DNA from: Mycobacteriaceae bacterium
GTDB lineage: Bacteria; Actinomycetota; Actinomycetes; Mycobacteriales; Mycobacteriaceae
Length of the DNA stretch: 7,618 nucleotides
Direction: 5' to 3'
NCBI GenBank assembly: GCA_019242135.1
Contig: JAFAWC010000226.1
Coordinates: forward strand, 1-7,618
This document shows, one piece after another, positions 1 to 5,797 of this stretch (position 1 is the stretch's first letter; each line of letters begins with the position of its first letter). Both the position numbers and the translations under genes were made by a program. The notes under the pieces are model-generated. The model was not told the origin of the DNA. It worked only from the letters and a program-made list of their open reading frames with translations, and ran no database searches.

Positions 1-218
1 TGTTCCAGAGGGACCAGCCAGTTGCAGCCGAGGCTGGCCGCCTTCGTGCATGCGATCCAGCTCTGGCCGTCGACAACCGCAGTGCCCGACGAGGTCGCGA
101 TCATCGTGCGGCTCGGAACGTGCAATCCAATCTCTGCCAGGCAATTCGGGCAGCGCCGCGACTCAAATGGGGCGAAACCCCCGCAGACGGGGCAGGCGAA
201 CGCACGCACGGGCTCCAT
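1..218 (-). CDS. Putative zinc-binding metallopeptidase with N-terminal zinc ribbon (partial, 5' end only)
   Basis: Seen: reading the minus strand from an ATG at 218-216 gives 72 open codons running off the left edge of the window. The peptide has two CxxC pairs (C9/C12 and C23/C26), forming a four-cysteine zinc ribbon. A second segment follows with W54, C57 and then C65-N-W-L-V-P. Known: a zinc ribbon followed by W-x-x-C and GCNWLVP is, as I recall it, the signature start of the bacterial putative zinc-binding metallopeptidase family (zinc-ribbon_6 / Peptidase_Mx type), usually about 350 residues. Inferred: the catalytic metallopeptidase domain lies outside the window, so activity cannot be judged here. 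The start has only a weak ribosome binding site, but the residues just after it already begin the zinc ribbon, which supports it. The gene is divergent from lemA, with 137 bases between the two starts. Confidence 0.8.
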   Translation of the reverse strand, partial: MEPVRAFACPVCGGFAPFESRRCPNCLAEIGLHVPSRTMIATSSGTAVVDGQSWIACTKAASLGCNWLVPLE

Positions 219-355
219 CGTGGCAGTCCGCGCCGGCTGGCGGCATCGCTTCAGCCGGTGTGAACCATCGGGATTAATGTGCATCGCCCCACGCACTCGG
301 ACGCCGTGTGGGATCATGGCCGAGCGGTGCCCTACCAGCAGCAAAGGCGGAACCA
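219..355. promoter_or_regulatory. Divergent intergenic region between metallopeptidase and lemA
   Basis: This 137-base spacer separates two divergent starts and should hold promoters for both. A TANNNT-type -10 candidate (TAATGT) lies at 275-280 on the plus strand, about 75 bases before the lemA start; no convincing -35 box accompanies it. Bases 288-294 and 306-312 can pair as a 7-bp stem with one G-T wobble and an 11-base loop, which would fall in the lemA leader. Both elements are weak and could be chance. Confidence 0.3.
343..347 (+). promoter_or_regulatory. Ribosome binding site of lemA (decides the start)
   Basis: AAAGG lies 8 bases before the GTG at 356. This favours that GTG over the upstream in-frame GTG at 308, which has no purine-rich site and would add 16 residues in front of the membrane segment. 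Confidence 0.5.
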
Positions 356-955
356 GTGGCCATTGCAGTCATCGTCATCGTGGTGATCCTGGCGATCGTC
401 GTCGTCTTGGTGGTCTTGGCGCTCAGCACCTACAACGCGCTGGTCCGTGCCCGGAACGGCTACAAGAACGCGTTCGCACAAATCGACGTCCAACTGACCC
501 GCCGTCACGACCTGATTCCGAACCTCGTCGAAACGGCCAAGGCGTACATGGCACACGAGCGTGGCACGCTCGAAGCAGTCATTCAGGCGCGTAACTCGGC
601 AGTCACCGCGCGCTCCGCGGCCGCTGCCAACCCGGGGGATCCGAGCGCCATGGGCCAGCTGTCAGCATCGGAAGGCGCGCTGACCGGTGCTCTCGGCAGG
701 CTATTCGCCCTGCGTGAGTCCTACCCGGATCTCAAGGCCAACCAGAACATGATGCAGCTCTCGGAGGAGCTGACCTCGACGGAGAATCGCGTCGCGTTCG
801 CCCGCCAGGCCTACAACGACGCGGTGATGACCTACAACAACAAGCGCGAAGTGTTCCCGGCTTCTCTGGTTGCCGGCACATTCGGCTTCACCGCGGCGGC
901 GCCGCTCGAAGTGGCCGGTCCGGAGGTACGCGAAGCTCCGCGCGTCGAGTTCTGA
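356..955 (+). CDS. lemA: LemA family membrane protein
   Basis: Product of 199 residues, close to the usual LemA length of about 180-200. Seen: a single hydrophobic helix at residues 2-23, then a short YNxLVRARN stretch. The helical LemA body follows, with the DVQLxRRHDLIPNLVE block at 44-59, YPDLKAN at 123-129, the TENRxAFARQxYND block at 142-155 and NNKREVFPASLVAG at 161-174. These are all hallmark LemA motifs. Known: LemA proteins are anchored by one N-terminal helix with a helical soluble domain; their molecular role is poorly defined, and they are often encoded beside HtpX-like or M48 proteases or TPM-domain proteins. The stop is 7 bases before the M48 start, so the two are very probably co-transcribed and perhaps translationally coupled. 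The start is GTG 356, chosen for its ribosome binding site and because it places the membrane helix at the extreme N-terminus. A longer form from GTG 308 remains possible. Confidence 0.93.
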   Translation: MAIAVIVIVVILAIVVVLVVLALSTYNALVRARNGYKNAFAQIDVQLTRRHDLIPNLVETAKAYMAHERGTLEAVIQARNSAVTARSAAAANPGDPSAMGQLSASEGALTGALGRLFALRESYPDLKANQNMMQLSEELTSTENRVAFARQAYNDAVMTYNNKREVFPASLVAGTFGFTAAAPLEVAGPEVREAPRVEF

Positions 956-962
956 CCTAGTC

Positions 963-2900
963 ATGAACTTCTTCGAGCGCCAGCGGCATGTACGCGCGGC
1001 GTCGAAGAGGCTGGTGATCCTTTTCGTCTTGGCCGTGCTCGCGATCACGGCGATCGTGGATTTTCCCATCGTCGCCGCAATGGAGTTCCGGGAACGGGCA
1101 GCCGCCACGCCGCGGCAGTTGATCGGATTGACGGCGCTAGTGGCTGGCGCGGTGCTGCTGATGATTGCGTCAGTGTCGATAGTCAGGGTTTTGATGCTGC
1201 GCCGGGGCGGCGGAGTCAAGGTGGCCGAGAGTCTCGGTGCCATCCGTGTCCCGGATATGCCAACAGATCCACGGCTCAAGCGGTTTCGCAACGTCGTCGA
1301 AGAGATCGCCATCGCGTCGAGTACACCGGTGCCCGTACTGTATTACCTGCCGCGGGAAGCAGGCATCAACGCGTTCGCCGCGGGATACTCGCCCGCGGAT
1401 GCGGCTGTGTGTGTGACCCAAGGCTCGCTCGACCGGCTCAACCGTGACGAACTCCAGGGCGTGATAGCGCACGAGTTCAGCCATGTCGTGAATGGCGATA
1501 TGCGGTTGAGCCTCAGATTGATCGGCGTGCTGGCCGGGATCACGGCACTGTCGGTCGTCGGCCGGATCATGCTGCAAGGTGGCGGGCGCGACAATGACGA
1601 TAATGGCTTCGGCTTGGGGTTGGCGGCGCTGGGGCTTCTCGTCGTGGCGGCGGGGTGGATCGGTGTCTTCTTCGGACGGCTGATCAAAGCCGCCGTCTGC
1701 CGTCAGCGGGAGTATCTCGCCGACGCCTCAGCGGTCCAGTTCACCCGGCAGACAAGCGGACTGACCGGCGCGCTGAAGAAGATCGGTGGTCTGGAGGCTG
1801 GCTCGCGACTGAGCAGCCCGAGGACAGAAAGCGTCAGCCACATGCTGTTCGGCGAAGGTGGTTTTCAGGGACGACACCATCGCCGGTCGCCGTTTCACCC
1901 CGCTGCGCTGTACGCGCCCCTGTACGCAACTCACCCGCCGCTCGTCAAGCGCATCCAGGTGCTCGAGCCTGACTTCACACCCGCAAACCTCGACGAGCTA
2001 CAGCAACGCTGGCGCGATCACCCGCCCGACGGCCTGGAAGAGGACTCGAGGATGGGCTTGGCCCCTGCCGTTTCACAGGCAGTCCCACGCCGTCTCGATG
2101 CCGGCGATTACGCAGCCGCCGTTGGCAGCCCGACCGCAGCTTCGTATCACGCGGCGGCGCGTATCCACAAAGAGATCCCGCAGAACCTTATCGACCTTGC
2201 GCACAATTCTGCCACTGCAGTTGCGCTGATCTACGGTCTTGTCTTCGATCGCAATCCCGGTGTCCGACAGGCCCAGTACGCGATCGTCGCCCGGTATCAG
2301 GGCAAGCAGGTGGCTGATGAGGCATGGCAGTGTGCCGGCGAGCTGACCAACCTTGACCCGAGCCTGCGCCTGCCTGTCGCATCCATCGCTTTCCCTTCTC
2401 TACGCGGGCGCCCCGACGCTGAGGCCCGTCTCATAACAACGGTTCTCGGGGAGCTGATCAACGCTGATGCACAGATCGATCTCTTTGAATACTGTCTCGG
2501 CACACTTGTTTTCGTTAGCCTGAACGAGGCGCTGACGTCAGAGTCACCGTGGAAGAGCAGGCGCCAGAGTCTGGTCAGTGCCCGAGACGCCGTCTGCTGC
2601 CTCATCGCTCTGCTTGCGCAGAGGGGTAACAGCGATCCAGCGGCCGCCGCCGCGGCATTCCAGGCGGGGATCTCGGTCGCATACCCTCAGACACGGATTC
2701 CGTTCGTACCGGTCAAGGGAGTGCTGGCGCTCGAGCACGTCTGGCCGGTGATCGACGGGCTTGAGGGCAACGACAAAGCCACCGTTCTTGCCGCCGTCGT
2801 GACGACGGTAATGGCCGACAGGGTTGTCACCGAGGAGGAGTCTGAGCTGCTCCGAACCGTGTGCGGTGTGCTGCACTGCCCGGTTCCACCGGTCGTCTGA
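963..2900 (+). CDS. M48 family (HtpX-like) integral membrane zinc metalloprotease with C-terminal TerB-like domain
   Basis: Product of 645 residues. Seen: two N-terminal hydrophobic helices (about 16-36 and 53-78), then the catalytic motif HEFSH at 170-174 followed by VVNGD. A hydrophobic pair follows (about 185-204 and 215-238). The third zinc ligand is probably E250 in REYLADA, and the conserved THPPLVKRI segment lies at 323-331. H170 and H174 bind zinc and E171 is the general base by family analogy. Residues 400-645 are an extension absent from short HtpX proteins (about 290 residues). Its last 50 residues (KATVLAAVVTTVMADxxVTxEEExELL) match the acidic helical TerB-like pattern. The active site is intact. 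The ATG at 963 has no strong ribosome binding site, which fits coupling to lemA 7 bases upstream. An in-frame ATG at 870 lies inside lemA and would add an Arg-rich tail, so it was rejected. Likely role, inferred: membrane-protein quality control. Confidence 0.92.
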   Translation: MNFFERQRHVRAASKRLVILFVLAVLAITAIVDFPIVAAMEFRERAAATPRQLIGLTALVAGAVLLMIASVSIVRVLMLRRGGGVKVAESLGAIRVPDMPTDPRLKRFRNVVEEIAIASSTPVPVLYYLPREAGINAFAAGYSPADAAVCVTQGSLDRLNRDELQGVIAHEFSHVVNGDMRLSLRLIGVLAGITALSVVGRIMLQGGGRDNDDNGFGLGLAALGLLVVAAGWIGVFFGRLIKAAVCRQREYLADASAVQFTRQTSGLTGALKKIGGLEAGSRLSSPRTESVSHMLFGEGGFQGRHHRRSPFHPAALYAPLYATHPPLVKRIQVLEPDFTPANLDELQQRWRDHPPDGLEEDSRMGLAPAVSQAVPRRLDAGDYAAAVGSPTAASYHAAARIHKEIPQNLIDLAHNSATAVALIYGLVFDRNPGVRQAQYAIVARYQGKQVADEAWQCAGELTNLDPSLRLPVASIAFPSLRGRPDAEARLITTVLGELINADAQIDLFEYCLGTLVFVSLNEALTSESPWKSRRQSLVSARDAVCCLIALLAQRGNSDPAAAAAAFQAGISVAYPQTRIPFVPVKGVLALEHVWPVIDGLEGNDKATVLAAVVTTVMADRVVTEEESELLRTVCGVLHCPVPPVV

Positions 2901-2974
2901 GGCGCGACGCATCCGTTGGGAGCCATTGGCGCACTCGACTAAGTCCAATCGGTACCGCGAAGGGAGATGTCGTC
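2901..2974 (+). other. Intergenic spacer between M48 protease and decarboxylase
   Basis: A 74-base same-strand gap. I see no stable hairpin with a T-run that would act as a terminator and no convincing -35/-10 pair. Read-through from the lemA-M48 unit into the decarboxylase is therefore possible but not shown. Confidence 0.4.
2960..2967 (+). promoter_or_regulatory. Ribosome binding site of the decarboxylase (decides the start)
   Basis: AAGGGAGA ends 7 bases before the ATG at 2975. It is the strongest Shine-Dalgarno-like site in this part of the window and fixes the start. The longer open frame running back to 2861, inside the M48 gene, is therefore not used. Confidence 0.7.
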
Positions 2975-4621
2975 ATGAGCGAAACCGTCATCCAATATGT
3001 CTTGAGGCGACTGAAAGAGATTGGTGTCGATCACATCTTCGGCGTTGCCGGGGATTACGCGTTTCCGGTCAACGACGCGATAGTGGAGGACCCCGCGGTC
3101 AGTTGGATCGGATGCTGCAACGAACTCAACGCCGCCTACGCCGCTGATGGCTATGCCCGCATGCGCGGTCTGGGCGCTGTGTGCACCACGTTCGGGGTGG
3201 GTGAACTGGCCGCGATGAGCGCTATCGCCGGTGCCTACGCCGAGCATGTTGCCGTCTTTCACCTGGTCGGCACGCCCAACCTGCCGACGCAGGAGGGCCG
3301 GGCGCTGGTGCACCACACCCTGGGGACGGGGGAGTTCGACCTGTTCCACAGGATGGCGGAGCCGATTGTGTGCGCGAGCGCGGTCATGACGCCGCAAACC
3401 GCAGCGGCGGAGACCGAGCGGCTGATCGCCGCGGCGCTCTACCATCGCCGACCGGTCTACCTGGCGTTTCCCAGCGATGTCGCGGACATGCCGCTGCTCG
3501 CGGTCACACCACCGCTAGAGCCACCGAGCAGCGATCCCGACTCGCTGGCGGCCGCGACCGACGCGGTGGCCGCCGCGCTGGACACCGCCGGTCAGGCGTG
3601 TGTGCTGCCGGGGGTGCTGCTGCGGCGGCTGGGTCTGCATGACGCGGCCCGAGCGTTCATTGACGCCTCCGGTTTGCCGTTCGCGACGATGTTCGCCGAC
3701 AAGTCGGTGCTCGGTGAGGACCACCCCGGCTACATCGGCATGTACGTCGGCCGGCTCGGAGGCGAACCGGTGCGCGCCTTCATCGAGTCGTGCGATGCGG
3801 TGGTGATGATCGGGGCCATGCTGACCGACGGCAACACCGCGGGGCACACCGTGCGGCTCGACCCGGATAAGACCATCACCATCGGCCATCGCCGCACCAC
3901 GGTCGGAAACGCGGTGTACCGCAACGTGGAGATGGCCGACATCCTCGCCCAACTGTCCGCGCGCGTCACCGGCTGTCAACGACCGGCGATCACCACCGAA
4001 AAGCTGGGACCGATCACGAGTGGTGGTGACGACACGATCACTGCCGATTCTCTCTATCCGCGCTGGGCGGACTTCTTCCGGCCCGGTGACGTGATCATGA
4101 CCGACACCGGAACCTCGTCGCTGGGTTTGACGTTCGCGCACCTTCCCGAAGGCGCGGAGTTTCACAACCAGACACTGTGGGCGTCGATCGGGTGGGCGAC
4201 TCCGGCGGCGTTCGGTGCTGCGGTCGGTGCGCCACAACGGCGACTGATTCTTGTCACCGGCGAAGGGTCTCACCAGATGACCAGCCAGGAGATCAGCCAG
4301 TTCGGACGGCGTGGACTGCGCCCGATTATCTTCGTGCTCAACAACTCCGGCTATCTCAGCGAGCGCATGCTGTGCAAGGACATGGCCACCGCCTACAACG
4401 ACATCGCAGCCTGGAACTACGCCGAACTTCCTCACGCCTTCGGCTGCCAGGGCTGGTTCACTGCACGGGTGAGCACCTGCGCGCAACTCGACGGCGCACT
4501 GAAGTCAGCCGCGCAAGCCGACAGCGCCGCCTACATCGAAGTCGTCACCAACGCCTACGAGGCCCCACCGATGTACAAGAAACTGCACGAGAACGTGAAG
4601 TCGTTCTACAACATCAAGTAG
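2975..4621 (+). CDS. Thiamine-diphosphate-dependent 2-keto acid decarboxylase (pyruvate/indolepyruvate/phenylpyruvate decarboxylase family)
   Basis: Product of 548 residues, typical of the family (about 540-570). It should decarboxylate a 2-keto acid to an aldehyde in the cytosol, using thiamine diphosphate and Mg2+. Seen: N-terminal domain with GDY (D27), the cofactor-activating E50 in CCNELNAAYAADGYAR, TTFGVGEL at 71-78 and the HH pair H113-H114. The central domain runs to about 340. The C-terminal cofactor-binding domain has DTGTS at 377-381, the diphosphate motif GEGS at 429-432 through NN at 456-457, and E463 in GYLSE. All catalytic residues known from pyruvate and indolepyruvate decarboxylases are present. 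Oddities: the motif is GEG rather than the usual GDG, and GYTIE is replaced by GYLSE. TFGVGEL resembles indolepyruvate/branched-chain keto acid decarboxylases more than ethanologenic pyruvate decarboxylases. It is clearly divergent from M. tuberculosis Kdc (Rv0853c) as I recall that sequence. Substrate cannot be assigned from sequence alone. Confidence 0.92.
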   Translation: MSETVIQYVLRRLKEIGVDHIFGVAGDYAFPVNDAIVEDPAVSWIGCCNELNAAYAADGYARMRGLGAVCTTFGVGELAAMSAIAGAYAEHVAVFHLVGTPNLPTQEGRALVHHTLGTGEFDLFHRMAEPIVCASAVMTPQTAAAETERLIAAALYHRRPVYLAFPSDVADMPLLAVTPPLEPPSSDPDSLAAATDAVAAALDTAGQACVLPGVLLRRLGLHDAARAFIDASGLPFATMFADKSVLGEDHPGYIGMYVGRLGGEPVRAFIESCDAVVMIGAMLTDGNTAGHTVRLDPDKTITIGHRRTTVGNAVYRNVEMADILAQLSARVTGCQRPAITTEKLGPITSGGDDTITADSLYPRWADFFRPGDVIMTDTGTSSLGLTFAHLPEGAEFHNQTLWASIGWATPAAFGAAVGAPQRRLILVTGEGSHQMTSQEISQFGRRGLRPIIFVLNNSGYLSERMLCKDMATAYNDIAAWNYAELPHAFGCQGWFTARVSTCAQLDGALKSAAQADSAAYIEVVTNAYEAPPMYKKLHENVKSFYNIK

Positions 4622-4720
4622 GCATGGCAACCAGCACAGCCAGATTCCACTCGCATCTCAGTCGACCTGACTAGCCGGTATCGTCGGCATCGTCAAGAGT
4701 CGCCGCCATGAAGGACAGCC
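4622..4720 (+). other. Intergenic spacer before the FHA-cyclase gene
   Basis: A 99-base gap. A TANNNT-like box (TATCGT) at 4679-4684 is a possible -10 element about 37 bases before the GTG start, but it has no matching -35. The only inverted repeat is a 4-bp GCCG/CGGC pair (4674-4677 with 4685-4688), too weak to call a terminator. Confidence 0.25.
4711..4715 (+). promoter_or_regulatory. Ribosome binding site of the FHA-cyclase gene (decides a GTG start)
   Basis: AAGGA lies 5 bases before the GTG at 4721 and supports that codon as the start. The nearby ATG at 4708 is in another frame and its frame closes after 23 codons. Confidence 0.6.
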
Positions 4721-5788
4721 GTGATCTCAACGGACCAGCCGATCGAGCCTTTGGACGGCCCTGGCGGACAGCCCGATGAGCCGTTGGCCTACCTTGCCGT
4801 CCTGGGCGATGGCGGCGCGGAACGTAGCGTGCCGATTTTTGATCAGCTGTTCGTCGGCCGCGAATGCGTGGGGATCAGCGAGCCGCGCCGCCTGGTGATT
4901 CCCGATCCAGAGATATCCCGTACTCACCTCGAGATCCGGCTTGACCCGGCAAGCGATCAGGCTTTCATCATCGACACGAGCAGCAACGGCACCTTGCTCA
5001 ACGGTGCACGGCTCGAGCGCGCAGTTCCGCTGCGGATCAGGCCCGGCGATGACATCCGAATCGGCGATGTTGAATTGACCTTCCACTCGCAGCTGTTCAC
5101 GGCCGTCCCCGGTGATGTCCCGGGACGCACGCCGCTGCGTATCAGCCATTCCGCCATGGTGATGGTGGTTGGCGACATCGTTAACTACTCGACGATCTCC
5201 CAGGTGACTGACGAGGCCGTGATGGCGCGTAGCCTGCACATGTTGTGGCAGCGGCTCGGCGGTGTCCTGCGCGGGCACGATGGCACGCTCAGCCACTACG
5301 CTGGCGATGCGCTGTTCGCGGTCTGGGAGCTGAGCAGGTTCCAGGACGCCGCCGAGCGGGCGATCGACTTCGCGCTCGCCGCAAATCGGGTTGTCCAGGA
5401 GCTCGCGCCCGACCTCGCGTTGCGCGCCCCGGACGGCTCGCCGATTCACATGGGTTGGGGTGTGGTGAAGGGCATGGCCGCACTGGCCCCAATGACCAGA
5501 TCGGCCGATGCGGTCATCGGCGACGCGACCAATGTGGCGTTCCGGTTGGCTGGGCTCGCCGGCCGCCAGGGCAGGGCGGCGGTGATGGTGACCGGGGGCG
5601 TGCGCCGCGGCGTCGCGGCACGGTTCAGGTGGGGCGCGGGCGAACGCGTCGAGATCAAGGGCCGGCGTGGAACGGAGACAGTGTTCCCGGTCATCGCGCG
5701 GACAACCCTGAGGACCCCTCCCATCCGGGTGGACGACGCGAGACGGGCGGCCGCGAACCGGATAGACCGCCGCGAACCAGGCATCTGA
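4721..5788 (+). CDS. FHA domain-class III adenylate/guanylate cyclase fusion, non-canonical catalytic centre
   Basis: Product of 355 residues, no signal peptide or membrane helix, so probably cytosolic. Seen: an FHA domain at about 40-125 with G46-R47, S66-R-T-H69, S88-N89-G90 and N94-G95, the residues that bind phosphothreonine peptides. A class III cyclase homology domain follows at about 143-328. Metal-binding aspartates are present as D152 (GDIVNYS) and D196 (AGDALFAVW), and the transition-state residues as N271 and R275 (GDATNVAFR). Aligned by motif to M. tuberculosis Rv1625c, the purine-selecting Lys (K296 there) is H192 and the purine-selecting Asp (D365 there) is A264. Substrate choice and activity are therefore uncertain; several mycobacterial cyclases are known to be non-canonical at these positions. 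FHA domains read Ser/Thr kinase products, and the neighbouring convergent gene is such a kinase. The last 25 residues are a basic tail with no recognised domain. Confidence 0.9.
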   Translation: MISTDQPIEPLDGPGGQPDEPLAYLAVLGDGGAERSVPIFDQLFVGRECVGISEPRRLVIPDPEISRTHLEIRLDPASDQAFIIDTSSNGTLLNGARLERAVPLRIRPGDDIRIGDVELTFHSQLFTAVPGDVPGRTPLRISHSAMVMVVGDIVNYSTISQVTDEAVMARSLHMLWQRLGGVLRGHDGTLSHYAGDALFAVWELSRFQDAAERAIDFALAANRVVQELAPDLALRAPDGSPIHMGWGVVKGMAALAPMTRSADAVIGDATNVAFRLAGLAGRQGRAAVMVTGGVRRGVAARFRWGAGERVEIKGRRGTETVFPVIARTTLRTPPIRVDDARRAAANRIDRREPGI

Positions 5789-5797
5789 ACAGCGGGA
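5789..5797. other. 9-base convergent junction
   Basis: The stop codons of the FHA-cyclase (plus) and the kinase (minus) are separated by only 9 bases with no room for a terminator. Transcripts from the two genes probably overlap at their 3' ends, or terminate inside each other's coding sequence. This is inferred from the spacing. Confidence 0.6.

Noticed and set aside
22..594. A 190-codon plus-strand open frame at the left end
   Set aside because: It overlaps the minus-strand zinc ribbon gene and lemA in other frames, is Arg/Pro/Ser-rich and has no ribosome binding site or family signal.
870..962. N-terminal extension of the M48 protease from ATG 870
   Set aside because: It would overlap 86 bases of lemA and add an Arg/Ser-rich stretch before the membrane helices; the ATG at 963 fits the family start.
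3515..4486. A 323-codon minus-strand open frame inside the decarboxylase
   Set aside because: It is antisense to a conserved enzyme, with a His/Arg/Gly-rich composition typical of a shadow frame.
4674..4688. Small inverted repeat after the decarboxylase as a terminator
   Set aside because: Only 4 bp of stem, a 7-base loop and no T-run.
4708..4779. A 23-codon upstream frame (ATG at 4708) overlapping the FHA-cyclase start
   Set aside because: Its ATG abuts the ribosome binding site of the GTG start and it has no binding site of its own, so it is probably coincidental.
4727..5449. A 240-codon minus-strand frame over the FHA-cyclase
   Set aside because: It mirrors the real FHA and cyclase motifs on the opposite strand and has no domain of its own.
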